This document shows positions 18,302 through 27,525 of a DNA stretch of 64,000 nt, piece by piece; the first letter of the stretch is position 1; each line of letters starts with the position of its first letter. The DNA comes from DASYXZ01 sp035946625 (lineage in GTDB: Bacteria > Acidobacteriota > Terriglobia > UBA7540). The notes under the pieces were generated by a model. It was not told the origin of the DNA. It worked only from the letters and a program-made list of their open reading frames with translations, and searched no databases. Where the stretch lies: the NCBI GenBank assembly GCA_035946625.1, contig DASYZE010000053.1, positions 4,222 through 68,221 of the forward strand. The letters are read 5' to 3'. A program made the position numbers and the translations under genes.

Positions 18302-18640
18302 ATGAAAAAGTTGGAGGCGGTGATTCAACCTTCCAAACTGGACGCCGTTCGGGAGGCGTTGTACCAAGTCGGCGTTCAAGGCATGACGATCAGTGAGGTA
18401 CGCGGTCACGGGCGACAGAAGGGACATACCGAAGTCTACAGGGGAAATGAATATACGGTTGATTTCATTCCCAAAATCAAGCTGGAGGCAGTTCTGCCCG
18501 ATGCGCTGGCCGAAGCCGCCGTTGAAGCGATTTTGAAGACTGCGCGCAGTGGCAGAATCGGCGATGGCAAGGTGTTCCTCTCTGACGTTGCGGAAGCGGT
18601 GCGCATCCGCGACAGCCAGCGAGGCGACCAGGCGCTTTAA
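18302..18640 (+). CDS. glnB: PII nitrogen-regulatory protein
   Basis: 112 residues, full length, with the PII signatures: Y-R-G-N-E-Y at 46-51 in the T-loop (Tyr51, the uridylylation site, is kept) and GRIGDGKVFL in the C-terminal region. Position 49 is Asn, whereas cyanobacterial PII has a phosphorylated Ser here. PII senses ATP/ADP and 2-oxoglutarate and controls AmtB, GlnA regulators or other targets. AAGGTGA precedes the ATG at 18302. It lies between a Ser/Thr kinase and a PP2C phosphatase, not beside amtB. The paralogue choice (glnB versus glnK) cannot be settled. Confidence 0.93.
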   Translation: MKKLEAVIQPSKLDAVREALYQVGVQGMTISEVRGHGRQKGHTEVYRGNEYTVDFIPKIKLEAVLPDALAEAAVEAILKTARSGRIGDGKVFLSDVAEAVRIRDSQRGDQAL

Positions 18641-18673
18641 TCCTATCTGAAAAGCAAATGATTTCGAAATTGG

Positions 18674-18763
18674 GCGGGCGCAAGCCCTGTTCCCAATATG
18701 ACCTGCGGAAGGTAATGGATTCTGGCAGGGTTCATTTGGAACGGGGCAAGCCCGCTTTTTTTT
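18674..18763 (+). terminator. Long-arm terminator after the PII gene
   Basis: Arm 18674-18693 pairs imperfectly with 18738-18755 (GCGGGC / GCCCGC at the base, GTTCC / GGAAC at the top), then eight T. The wide internal loop makes it less certain than the others. Confidence 0.6.
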
Positions 18764-18857
18764 GCAAGATGAGGCATAATATACGCGGGGTAACGGACGC
18801 CATTCCTTGAAGGAGTCCGAATTTCTGGTCCTTGGGTATCCCCAGTGTCAAATTCTT

Positions 18858-19658
18858 ATGCTGGATTTGGAATTCGCTCAATTTTCAGATCCCGGAAAAA
18901 TTCGCAAGAAGAATGAGGACTACCTCGGCCATGTGGTCCCCGCGTCATTGGCCCAAGTGCGCACCCAGGGCTGGTTGTTTGCGCTGGCAGACGGGGTGAG
19001 CGGGCACGACCGGGGTGAAATCGCGTCACGTATCGCGGTGGAGTGCGTGCTCGCCGGTTTTCGTGGAGTTCCGGGCAGAGGCGTCCATACAGTGCTCTTG
19101 CCGCGTCTGGTGCAGGCAGCGAATGTGCGGATCTACGAAACGGGGCTGAAGTCGAAACAACCAGGCGCCGCCATGGCTACTACCATTGTATTATGCGCCC
19201 TGCGTTTTGATCGCGCGGTCGTATCCCATGTCGGCGATTCACGCTGCTATATCATACGGCGCGGCCGTCCGACACTTCTGACGCGGGATCATACTGTCGC
19301 CGATGAACAAGTGCGGAGTGGGGAGCTAACCGAGCGCGAAGCTGCCGAGCTACCGACGCGCCATGTCCTCAGCCGCTCATTGGGGAATAATCTGGTTGTC
19401 GGCGTGGACACAAGCGATCATCAAATCCATGCCGGCGATGTGCTGCTGCTCTGCTCCGACGGGCTTCACGGCGCCGTCCCCCCCAAGGAAATGGCTCGCA
19501 TCGTCAGTCATGCAGCCGATTTGAGCGTCGCCGCCCAGGATTTGGCGGCGGTTGCGAACGATCGAGATGGGAGCGATAACATCAGCATCCAACTGGTCCG
19601 GATTCGAGGCGTCGAGCGGATGGGCCTGACCCGCGGGAGATCGCTCAAACTGCACTAG
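18858..19658 (+). CDS. PP2C-type Ser/Thr protein phosphatase (copy B)
   Basis: 266 residues and collinear with copy A (16092-16892), including identical N- and C-terminal ends of the type MLDLEFAQ and R-G-R-x-x-K-LH. Motifs: NEDY, DGVSGH (the second Gly of DGxGGH is Ser here), GDSR, SDGL and DN are all present, so it is probably active. The start at 18858 is preferred to the TTG at 18807 because copy A has no equivalent in-frame extension. It lies 23 bases before the stop of the convergent thiO. Together with the thiO remnant this marks an old tandem duplication. Confidence 0.9.
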   Translation: MLDLEFAQFSDPGKIRKKNEDYLGHVVPASLAQVRTQGWLFALADGVSGHDRGEIASRIAVECVLAGFRGVPGRGVHTVLLPRLVQAANVRIYETGLKSKQPGAAMATTIVLCALRFDRAVVSHVGDSRCYIIRRGRPTLLTRDHTVADEQVRSGELTEREAAELPTRHVLSRSLGNNLVVGVDTSDHQIHAGDVLLLCSDGLHGAVPPKEMARIVSHAADLSVAAQDLAAVANDRDGSDNISIQLVRIRGVERMGLTRGRSLKLH

Positions 19659-19681
19659 GTTTTGGCAGGAGTGGAGCTCGC

Positions 19682-20866
19682 TCAGGAATTCCCACCCTGG
19701 GCCGGTGGGCCAGGCAGGGGCCCGGGCGCAAATCGCGAAGGCCGGTAGGCTTCAATCGACCGGGAGGTCGATCCGGTCAGAATGACTTCGGAAATCAATT
19801 GGGCCGTCACCGGCGCCAGAAGAATGCCATTGCGAAAATGTCCCGTGGCCAACACCAGATTTTCCAATTCGCCGTGGCCGAGCACGGGCAGATGGTCAGG
19901 CGTGTCCGGCCTCAGTCCGGCCCAGGCGCGGCGGAACCGCAAATCGCGAAGCAGGGGAGCAAACCGCAATATCCCTTGGATTATCGAGCGAAGCCCCTCC
20001 GCGGTTACCTCTTTCTTTAACCCGACGTATTCTGCCGTTGTCCCCGCAAGAACCCGACGCCCCGAACGCGGCACAATATAATGATGCCCGGCGCGAACCG
20101 GCAGAAGCAACTCCTCTGGCGCTTCGAATTCCAGCATCTGCCCGCGGCAGGGATCAATGGGCAGCGAAATCCCAAGCGGCACCATCAGTTCGCCTGACCA
20201 GCATCCTGCCGCCAATACATATCGGCCGGCGGAAATTTTGGATTGCCCTGCCCCGGAAGTCGGACCCGTCTCCACACTTTCCACCCGTCCATCACGAGTG
20301 TTAATCCTCGTCACGCCGCTGCCACCCGAAAATTGAACGCCCAGCCGGCGGCACGCCTCAACCAAGGCCTGCGCCAATTTTTCGTTATCCACCCAGTGGT
20401 CACCTGCAACGTACAGCCCGCACGCAATATTATGTGACAGGCCGGAGACGCGCCCGCGGACCGCAGCGCCGGATAACAACTCGATGGGCAAGCCCTTCGC
20501 AGTTTGGCTGGCGAAAATCTTTTCAAGGCCCGGGCCTTCTTCATCCCCCACGGCCACCAGCAAAGTTCCGTCACGCCGGTAGCCAGCTCCGATCCCTGAC
20601 AATTCTTCAATTTCGGCCACAAAGCGCGGGTAGAGATCGCGGCTGGCGGCGCAGAGTTCAAAAAACTCGTCAGGATCCGAAATTTCGCCTTGCGGGGCAA
20701 TCATGCCCGCAGCGGCTGTGGTCGCTTCCGCGCCGGGCTCGCCCCGGTCAAGCACCCTCACTTTCAAGCGAGCCTGGGCCAGGCGAAGCGCGATCGAACA
20801 GCCAATGATCCCGCCGCCGATGATGATGACGTCGCTCTCACTGGAAGTGTCGGGAGATGTTGGCAT
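19682..20866 (-). CDS. thiO: Glycine oxidase ThiO (FAD-dependent)
   Basis: 394 residues. The N-terminal GxGxxG dinucleotide-binding motif is IIIGGGIIGCSIALRLAQ, with the family's AAAGMIAPQGE flavin segment and a C-terminal GHFRNGILLAP that closes over FAD. It is a member of the DAO family; ThiO oxidises glycine to the imine for thiazole synthesis in thiamine biosynthesis. Related D-amino-acid oxidases cannot be excluded. No thi genes are adjacent, so assignment rests on sequence. The start lacks a strong Shine-Dalgarno. Tail-to-tail with PP2C copy B. Confidence 0.82.
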   Translation of the reverse strand: MPTSPDTSSESDVIIIGGGIIGCSIALRLAQARLKVRVLDRGEPGAEATTAAAGMIAPQGEISDPDEFFELCAASRDLYPRFVAEIEELSGIGAGYRRDGTLLVAVGDEEGPGLEKIFASQTAKGLPIELLSGAAVRGRVSGLSHNIACGLYVAGDHWVDNEKLAQALVEACRRLGVQFSGGSGVTRINTRDGRVESVETGPTSGAGQSKISAGRYVLAAGCWSGELMVPLGISLPIDPCRGQMLEFEAPEELLLPVRAGHHYIVPRSGRRVLAGTTAEYVGLKKEVTAEGLRSIIQGILRFAPLLRDLRFRRAWAGLRPDTPDHLPVLGHGELENLVLATGHFRNGILLAPVTAQLISEVILTGSTSRSIEAYRPSRFAPGPLPGPPAQGGNS

Positions 20867-21062
20867 CTATTTCAGTCTACTCATTTATGGGCAGATTGGC
20901 TATTCTTGAACCATGCTCCAAAAAAGTCTTTTCCTGCCGGCGGTGGAAAGGGAGAAGTGATTTTTCATAAGCAAACTCACATTCGATTAAACGCCCGATG
21001 ACTCGCGACGACCTTATCGGTTATATTGTTTGTATATCTTGGAATATTTTGCGGAGTGAGCT

Positions 21063-21701
21063 TTGGCCTGCCCCATTTGCCAGAAACGCAAGGCGCAACG
21101 GTACTGCCCGGCGCAGGGAGAAAACATCTGCTCGGTGTGCTGCGGGACCGGGCGCGAGGTGACCATCGATTGCCCCTCGGACTGCTCCTATCTGATCGCC
21201 AGCCGAACTTACGACCGGGAGCGCAGGAAAATCGATTGGTCCAAGCTCCCTTTCGCGGATATCAAAATCCCGTCCTCGTTCGCCCACGAGCACGTTCCGC
21301 TGCTCAACGCATTGACCTACACCATCTGCCTTTTCGCGCGCGACAACACCTACACTGTGGATACGGATGTAATGGCATCTCTCCAGGCCCTGGCGGAGGC
21401 CTATCGAACGCTTTCGAGCGGACTCTATTACGAAAAGCCTCCCGATCACCGCTTGCAACTCGAACTTTACGAGAAGCTGAAAGCAGGAATTGAAGAATTT
21501 AAAAAGAAGGAAGCCCGGAATACCAGCGCTACCACCGTGCGGGACGGAGACATTCGCGACGCGCTGATCTTCTTTACCCAATTGGGCGCAACTTATTTTA
21601 ACGGCCGCCCCAAGGGCCGGGCTTATCTCGATATGCTCCGCAGCCAATTCGAGGCAGAGGAATTCTCCAAGCCCGCCTCCAACATTGTGCTGCTGCCTTA
21701 A
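21063..21701 (+). CDS. Cys-rich N-terminal zinc-finger-like protein of unknown function
   Basis: 212 residues, starting with TTG (21063) after GGAGTGAG. Eight Cys lie in the first 41 residues (3, 6, 15, 23, 26, 27, 37, 41), a spacing that suggests two zinc sites or an Fe-S site. The remaining 170 residues look all-helical, with no membrane segment. I do not recognise a named family. Being cytoplasmic with a treble-clef-like start, a nucleic-acid or protein-binding role is possible, but there is no direct evidence. It stands alone, convergent with the ARPP-1 gene (15 bases apart). Confidence 0.7.
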   Translation: MACPICQKRKAQRYCPAQGENICSVCCGTGREVTIDCPSDCSYLIASRTYDRERRKIDWSKLPFADIKIPSSFAHEHVPLLNALTYTICLFARDNTYTVDTDVMASLQALAEAYRTLSSGLYYEKPPDHRLQLELYEKLKAGIEEFKKKEARNTSATTVRDGDIRDALIFFTQLGATYFNGRPKGRAYLDMLRSQFEAEEFSKPASNIVLLP

Positions 21702-21716
21702 GTTTCCACCCGCTCC

Positions 21717-22838
21717 TCAGTCGCGCGACATTTTGTTGAAATGAATTAAGAGTCCGGAGTCCTCAAATTTCCCCAGCGCTTCGAGGGCCACAATTTCATA
21801 ATCCGGGCCGGAGATTTGCGTGCGGCGATAAGCGTTGGGCTCCTCCTGGACGGTTTCACGCCCATGGTCCTCGAACAGGAACGCTTGCGCGTCCTTCGAA
21901 GAGGGGGCGCTTTTGGAATAGGAGCCGCGGCCCTCGGCTTCCATCACGTAAGACCGCAGGAGCTTCGGCCAATATTTCTGGAACAAGCCGGGGCTGGAGA
22001 ATAGGTCCGACCAAACCAATTGCCCATCGATCGCAACCACCACGCCCACTGCTCCGCGGCCGCGAATCTGTTCACGCAATTCGTGTTCGTACTCAGTTTG
22101 GATGGAAGAGGCAGCTTCGTCCAAATCGCGCCTCGCTTTCGGGCTGTTGAACGCGTCCACATAACTGGATGTGGGGGAAGCCGCTCCCACGGCCTGTGAC
22201 GATTCGGCGACGGAGTTCCAAACTCCCGATTGGCTTCGGTCCACTTGGGCTTCCTTGCGCACGGAAGGTTGGGCCACAATTCTCGCGGACCCGAACCCGC
22301 CCCCTCCCGAGGTCCAGCGACCGTGCTCAACGCAGAAGACGGTGAGAGGAAGAGGATCGCTTTTGGGAGGAATCACCATGTCCGCACCGATAATACGATT
22401 TTGTTTTCCCCCGGAAACTACTTCCCCCGCCAGCAGGATCAAAGGCCGCGATGAATCGTTCACCAACACCAGTTCGTTGACGCTTGCGCCATCGTAGACC
22501 TGTCGGCGCTCCTCCCAAATCTCCGGATCCCGGGGATTGCGCGGACGGTAGATGGCATTCGACAATTGGCCCCGCTCCCCGATTTTTACCGAACCGGAAG
22601 CCAGACCGTCATCCAGGGTGAGAAACTCTGAAGTATCAAACTTAAGATTCGAGACGACGGGAAAAATTGTCAAGTTCCGCCGGGTGATGGGTTCCAGAAC
22701 CCTCCAACTATCGCGAAACTGCGCGATGTCTTTTCCATCCGGCGGTCTTACAGGCCGGGTACGGGTGAATTGCGCTGAGAGTGGAACTCCCAAAACCAGC
22801 AAGACTATTGCCCCTAAACATTTCCAAGCTTTCTTCAT
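21717..22838 (-). CDS. Secreted ARPP-1 / DUF6569 family protein
   Basis: 373 residues with a signal peptide (MKKAWKCLGAIVLLVLG, cleavage near SAQ) and strong ribosome site (GGAGGTG). The segments LTIFPVVSN, LTLDDGLASGSVKI and LVLVNDSSRPLILLAGEVVSGGKQNR are characteristic of the ARPP-1 domain, described from association with rhodanese-phosphatase proteins. Molecular function is unknown. The C-terminal half contains GRGAVGVVVAIDGQLVWSDL, which fits a conserved beta-strand core. Family position by recall of motifs only. Confidence 0.7.
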   Translation of the reverse strand: MKKAWKCLGAIVLLVLGVPLSAQFTRTRPVRPPDGKDIAQFRDSWRVLEPITRRNLTIFPVVSNLKFDTSEFLTLDDGLASGSVKIGERGQLSNAIYRPRNPRDPEIWEERRQVYDGASVNELVLVNDSSRPLILLAGEVVSGGKQNRIIGADMVIPPKSDPLPLTVFCVEHGRWTSGGGGFGSARIVAQPSVRKEAQVDRSQSGVWNSVAESSQAVGAASPTSSYVDAFNSPKARRDLDEAASSIQTEYEHELREQIRGRGAVGVVVAIDGQLVWSDLFSSPGLFQKYWPKLLRSYVMEAEGRGSYSKSAPSSKDAQAFLFEDHGRETVQEEPNAYRRTQISGPDYEIVALEALGKFEDSGLLIHFNKMSRD

Positions 22839-23076
22839 GGGTCACCTCCGTGGACGTCCGCTCCCGTGCCGAAACCGCCGGGGTGGGTCCATCAACTTGA
22901 ACGGAGTTTCGGCAATTCCTTGCAAAAATATTCGAGCCCGGCGCGGCTGATAGGAATGACTGTGCAAGGTCGGAAAGCGCGACAGTCAGGCTCCTCTATG
23001 TTTTCTTTGCAAGAAGCGGTAGTCTGGCCGTTCTAAAGGGGTGAGAACTAAATCCAAATTGTGAAAGGTGTGCCCT

Positions 23077-24525
23077 ATGATAACCCAACTTGCTGGTCGG
23101 CGCCGGATCTGGACTTTGGCTTTCGCGGCCCTTATTCTGGCTCCGGGAACGTTCGCCCAAACCATCCAGACCTCAACCGAAGAAGAGCAGAAAGACCTGG
23201 CTGTCACTGTCTATAATTCAAACGTTGCCTTGGTGCGGGACGTCCGCAGTGTGGATCTCCCCACAGGACAGCTCGATTTACGCTTCGTGGATATCGCCGC
23301 CTCGGTCAATCCGGTCACGGTCCACATTGTTTCGCTGAGCGCACCCAAGGACTTGACCGTGCTCGAGCAGGACTATGAGTACGATTTGTTGAATCCTGCC
23401 AAGCTTCTGGACAAGTACGTGGGCAAAGAGCTCACGCTGGTGCGCTTGGTTTCCGAAAATAACTCGACGAGGGAAGTGCCGGTAAAAGCCACGTTGCTGG
23501 CCAACAACCAGGGACCCGTGTGGCAAGTGGGCAATGAAATCGTCACCGGCATGGGGGCAGACCGTTATGTTTTTCCGAACCTGCCGGCCAACCTCTACAG
23601 CAAACCCACCCTCGTCTGGCTTCTGGATAACCGTCACCCCGGCGAGCAGAAAGTTGAAGCCTCTTACCTGACCAACGACATGAACTGGAACTCTGATTAC
23701 GTTCTCACCGTGGGCGCCGACACAAAGGCCGCCGATTTGAACGGCTGGGTGACGGTGGTGAACCACAGTGGGACGGCGTATCGCAATGCACAGCTTCAAC
23801 TGGTGGCGGGCGAGCTTAACCGGGTTTACTCTCGGCCCGTAGCCGAGGAGCGCGTGATGATGACCAAGGCTGTTCCGGCCGCGGCTCCATTCGCCCAGGA
23901 ACCAATTTCCGAATATCATCTCTATACCCTCAATCGTCGCACCACCTTGCAAAACAACGAGACCAAACAAATCAGCCTGCTTGCCTCCACCGGCGTCCGC
24001 ATCGACAAAACTTTCGAAATTGATGGGCAAGAGTACTACTACCGGAGTATCTACCGGCCCGGCGCGCCCATCAAGGATCCGGTGCAGGTTCACATCAAGT
24101 TCAAAAACGCTGAAGCCAATTCGCTGGGCATGCCGCTGCCCGCGGGCACGGTCCGCGTTTACCAGGGCGATTCCAAAGGACGCGTGCAGTTCATCGGCGA
24201 GGACAGCATCAACCACACGCCCAAAGACGAGACCATTGACCTGCACATTGGCAACGCCTTTGACGTGGTCGAGGAAAGAAAGCAGACCGATTACCAGCAA
24301 TTCGGCCCGCACGCCTCCGAGATGGCGTACGAAATCTCCATCCGCAATCACAAGCCGGACCCGATCACGGTGGAAGTGAATGAGCCCATCGGCGGCGATT
24401 GGACAATGGTCGATTCCAATTTCAAATATGAGAAGACGGCCGCCTTCGCGGTTCGGTTCACCGTGCCCGTGGGCGCGGACGGCGAGTCTGTGCTGAAATA
24501 CCGTGTCCGCGTGCGATGGCAATAA
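23077..24525 (+). CDS. Secreted DUF4139 domain protein
   Basis: 482 residues starting at ATG 23077 (AAAGGTG upstream; the GTG at 23068 is out-competed). Signal peptide ends near GTFAQ. Conserved DUF4139 patterns: VYNSNVALVRDVR near the N-terminus, YLTNDMNWNSDYVLTV in the middle and a beta-rich C-terminus with VEVNEPIGGDW. No enzymatic motif is seen. The family occurs widely in periplasmic proteins of uncertain function. It is monocistronic; the next gene starts 107 bases downstream. Confidence 0.8.
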   Translation: MITQLAGRRRIWTLAFAALILAPGTFAQTIQTSTEEEQKDLAVTVYNSNVALVRDVRSVDLPTGQLDLRFVDIAASVNPVTVHIVSLSAPKDLTVLEQDYEYDLLNPAKLLDKYVGKELTLVRLVSENNSTREVPVKATLLANNQGPVWQVGNEIVTGMGADRYVFPNLPANLYSKPTLVWLLDNRHPGEQKVEASYLTNDMNWNSDYVLTVGADTKAADLNGWVTVVNHSGTAYRNAQLQLVAGELNRVYSRPVAEERVMMTKAVPAAAPFAQEPISEYHLYTLNRRTTLQNNETKQISLLASTGVRIDKTFEIDGQEYYYRSIYRPGAPIKDPVQVHIKFKNAEANSLGMPLPAGTVRVYQGDSKGRVQFIGEDSINHTPKDETIDLHIGNAFDVVEERKQTDYQQFGPHASEMAYEISIRNHKPDPITVEVNEPIGGDWTMVDSNFKYEKTAAFAVRFTVPVGADGESVLKYRVRVRWQ

Positions 24526-24632
24526 GGCGTGAGGCCGCGCACCGTTGACAGCTTTATTTTATGAGCGAGTCCCAGGCCATGCGATGGTGGTAGTCAAACC
24601 AAGGCGCAACAACGGATTGGAGGAACAGGCTC

Positions 24633-25028
24633 GTGAACACAATTCAACAGACCGTGGATTTTCCAGCCACTCCGGAACAGTTATTTGAAATCTACATGGA
24701 TTCGAAAAAGCACTCGGAGGCAACGCTGGCCAAAGCCACGGTAAGCAGGAAGGTCGGGGGCAAATTCACGGCCTTTGATGGAATGCTGGGGGGCCGCAAT
24801 CTGATCGTCGCTCCCAATCAACTGATCGTCCAGGCTTGGCGGGCCACGCATTGGAAAAAGACCGATCCAGATTCAATTCTGGTTCTGAAATTCAGCAAGA
24901 CGAAAAGCGGAGGACGGGTTGAGCTGTTGCACGCCAACGTGCCCGAATACGATTTCCTTGGCGTCAAAAAAGGATGGCCCCATTATTATTGGAAGCCCTG
25001 GCGGGTGTATCTCAAGAAGAACGCCTAA
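24633..25028 (+). CDS. SRPBCC (START-like / Aha1-type) family protein
   Basis: 131 residues, GTG start (24633) after GGAGGAACA. Motifs typical of the hydrophobic-cavity SRPBCC fold: FPATPEQLFEIYMDSKKHSE and GGKFTAFDGMLGG, then WRATHWKK and a C-terminal helix. Ligand unknown. It overlaps the convergent queA stop by four bases. Confidence 0.82.
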   Translation: MNTIQQTVDFPATPEQLFEIYMDSKKHSEATLAKATVSRKVGGKFTAFDGMLGGRNLIVAPNQLIVQAWRATHWKKTDPDSILVLKFSKTKSGGRVELLHANVPEYDFLGVKKGWPHYYWKPWRVYLKKNA

Positions 25029-26110
25029 ACGATCAGCATGCAATCGCCGTAGCTGTAAAAGCGGTAGTGTTGGGCGACCGCGTGACGGTAGGCGCTCAAG
25101 ACGAGTTCCCTGCCCGCAAATGCCGAGACCAACATCAAGAGAGTGGACCGGGGCAGATGGAAATTGGTGATCAGGCCGCTGACGATCTGGAATTTGAATC
25201 CGGGCAGGATGTAAAGGCTGGTTTCGCCCCGGCCGGGGACGATGCGCCCGCCATGTTTGCGCGCAACATGCTCAAGAGTGCGCACGCTGGTGGTGCCCAC
25301 GGCGATAATGCGGCGCTTTTCATCGAGGGCGAGGTTGATGGCCAGCGCGCTCTGCTCTGAAATCTCAAACCGCTCCGCCTCCATCTTATGCTCTTCCACA
25401 ATTTCTGTTCTCACCGGCTGAAAAGTTCCCAGTCCCACATGGAGCGTGATTTCGCAAGTCTCGATGCGCCGCGCGTGCAAAGCACTCAGAATGCTTTCCG
25501 TGAAATGGAGCCCCGCGGTAGGCGCCGCCACGGCTCCGCGGACTTTGGCATAAATAGTCTGGTATGTTTCGCGGTCGGATGTCCTGTCCGGCCGCTGAAT
25601 ATAAGGCGGCAGAGGGACGTGGCCCAGGCGGTCTATGGCCTCTTCCACCGATCCGGACCGGGCGCTTAGCCGGACGCGGCGCAAGCCAAATCCGCCCCGG
25701 CCCACAACCTCGGCTACCAGCTCACCCCCGCCGAATTCAAGAATCTCCCCCGTCCTCACTTTCCGTCCCGGGCGAACCAGTCCTTGCCAAATCCCGTCGG
25801 CTTCCGGCCGAGTGAGGAACAACTCTATTTCCGCGCTCAAGAAATCGCGGACAGCGGGATTATTTTTTCCAATTAGCTGCGACCTGGTTCCGCGCCGTCG
25901 TCCGAGCAATCGCGCCGGAATCACTTTGGTGTTGTTAAAAACCAGCAGATCGCCGGGCAGGAGAATCTGAGGCAGCTCTCGAAAAGACTTATCCTCCATC
26001 GTCCCGTCAACACGGCCAAGCAGCATCAGGCGCGAAGCGTCGCGCTCGGCAAGCGGTTGCTGAGCGATCAGCTCCGTGGGGAGTGTGTATTCAAATTCAT
26101 CGAGGTGCAT
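25025..26110 (-). CDS. queA: tRNA preQ1(34) S-adenosylmethionine ribosyltransferase-isomerase
   Basis: 361 residues, full length. It transfers ribose from SAM to 7-aminomethyl-7-deazaguanine in tRNA, the penultimate step of queuosine synthesis. Markers: FEYTLPTELIAQQPLAERDASRL at the start (shortened here to its core LPTELIAQQPLAERDASRL), FNNTKVIPARLLG, and the hallmark VAAPTAGLHFT. The end of the gene is tail-to-tail with the SRPBCC gene (four-base overlap). No other que genes are in the window. Confidence 0.95.
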   Translation of the reverse strand: MHLDEFEYTLPTELIAQQPLAERDASRLMLLGRVDGTMEDKSFRELPQILLPGDLLVFNNTKVIPARLLGRRRGTRSQLIGKNNPAVRDFLSAEIELFLTRPEADGIWQGLVRPGRKVRTGEILEFGGGELVAEVVGRGGFGLRRVRLSARSGSVEEAIDRLGHVPLPPYIQRPDRTSDRETYQTIYAKVRGAVAAPTAGLHFTESILSALHARRIETCEITLHVGLGTFQPVRTEIVEEHKMEAERFEISEQSALAINLALDEKRRIIAVGTTSVRTLEHVARKHGGRIVPGRGETSLYILPGFKFQIVSGLITNFHLPRSTLLMLVSAFAGRELVLSAYRHAVAQHYRFYSYGDCMLIV

Positions 26111-26205
26111 CGCGTTGGGATTTTATCTCATTCGACACTATAAAAGGGCGCGGGCAACACGAGACAAACCACAAGCGAATTCGCAGACCGTGTTAAGGTA
26201 AAGAG

Positions 26206-27372
26206 GTGGAATCACCGGCAGTAACCATCGGACAACACGGCATTGAACGGATTCTATCCGGCCATCCCTGGATTTATCGCACCGACTTGGCCGCCACCCC
26301 CACGGCCGGACCAGGTGCGGTGGTCCGCGTGGTCGACCGCAAGAAACGTTTTTGGGGGCAGGCCCTTTACAGCAGCAAATCACAAATCGCGTTGCGGATG
26401 TTAACGCGAGAGAGCCGGGCGTTTGACCGTTCATTTCTCGCCGACCGCATTGCCGCGGCTCAAACATTCCGCAAACAAGTGGCCGAAGGGGCGATGGCGT
26501 ATCGCCTGGTGTCCGGAGAGGGCGACCAACTTCCCAGCCTCATCATCGATCGTTATGGCGATTCGTTGGTGCTCCAAACCCTGAGCCAGGGCATGGAAAT
26601 CCTGAAGCCGGCGATTGTCGAAATCCTCCAGGAGCAATTTTCGCCGCGCTCGATTCTCGAACGAAATGACGTTCCGGTTCGAGAGCTGGAAGGTCTGCCC
26701 GAACTGAAAGGAATCCTTGCGGGTGAGATGACCACGGAGGTGGAGCTGGAAGAAAACGGCGTGAGATTTCGGTTTGACCTTTTGGATGGACAAAAGACCG
26801 GAGGCTTCCTCGACCAGCGCGAAAATCGGATTGCAGCCAGACCATATGCATGTGGGCGCTGCCTCGATTGTTTTACTTACACGGGTGGATTCGCACTGGC
26901 CCTGGCCGGCCGCTGTGAGACAGTCCTGGCCGTGGACAGCTCGGTCGAGGCGATCAAGCAGGCGCGTGCCAACCAGGAACTCAACGCGATGACCAATGTC
27001 GAATTCAAGGAAGCCAACTGCTTTGACTTCCTGAAGGCTTCAGACCAGGCCGGGGAGCGCTTTGATACCGTTGTGCTCGACCCACCGCCCTTTGCCCGCC
27101 ACAAATCCAATCTGGATTCAGCCCTGCGCGGATACAAGGAACTCAATCTGCGCGCGCTCAAAATGTTGAATCCCGGCGGATACTTGATTACCTGCTCGTG
27201 CTCCTTTCATGTCGGTGAGGCCGACCTGCTGGACGCCATCGCCGCCGCCGCCCTGGACGCGCACCGGATCGTATCGGTGGTCGAGCGCCGCACCCAATCG
27301 CGCGACCATCCCATCCTGCTGACCGTGCCCGAAACCCATTACTTGAAATGTTTGATCTTGCGGGTAGTGTAA
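26206..27372 (+). CDS. rlmI: Class I SAM-dependent rRNA methyltransferase (RlmI-like)
   Basis: 388 residues, GTG start at 26206 after AAGG. N-terminal PUA domain (about residues 1-75, with GHPWIY), then an EEHEE-type linker region and a C-terminal Rossmann methyltransferase domain: LDCFTYTGGFALALAG is motif I and LDPPPFARHK is motif IV (DPPxF). This is the layout of RlmI, which makes m5C1962 in 23S rRNA. The substrate of this orthologue is inferred. It is divergent from queA with a 95-base gap. Confidence 0.85.
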   Translation: MESPAVTIGQHGIERILSGHPWIYRTDLAATPTAGPGAVVRVVDRKKRFWGQALYSSKSQIALRMLTRESRAFDRSFLADRIAAAQTFRKQVAEGAMAYRLVSGEGDQLPSLIIDRYGDSLVLQTLSQGMEILKPAIVEILQEQFSPRSILERNDVPVRELEGLPELKGILAGEMTTEVELEENGVRFRFDLLDGQKTGGFLDQRENRIAARPYACGRCLDCFTYTGGFALALAGRCETVLAVDSSVEAIKQARANQELNAMTNVEFKEANCFDFLKASDQAGERFDTVVLDPPPFARHKSNLDSALRGYKELNLRALKMLNPGGYLITCSCSFHVGEADLLDAIAAAALDAHRIVSVVERRTQSRDHPILLTVPETHYLKCLILRVV

Positions 27373-27525
27373 CTATTGTCCCACAGCTTTTTTGGGGGGT
27401 GAGATTGCTTGAGCGAATTCATGACGACTCTAAAATGTAAGAACTGCTTTTGTATGTCATAAATCTTTCCGTTGGATGAGAGGGCTCGGCGTTAGAATAT
27501 TAGAGTCCGGTTAGGAGGATAACCC

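Noticed and set aside
18807..18857. TTG start extending PP2C copy B by 17 residues
   Set aside because: Not in frame in copy A and the two copies align from MLDLEF onward.
23278..24522. 414-residue minus-strand ORF over the DUF4139 gene
   Set aside because: Shadow of the DUF4139 protein; no recognisable motifs.
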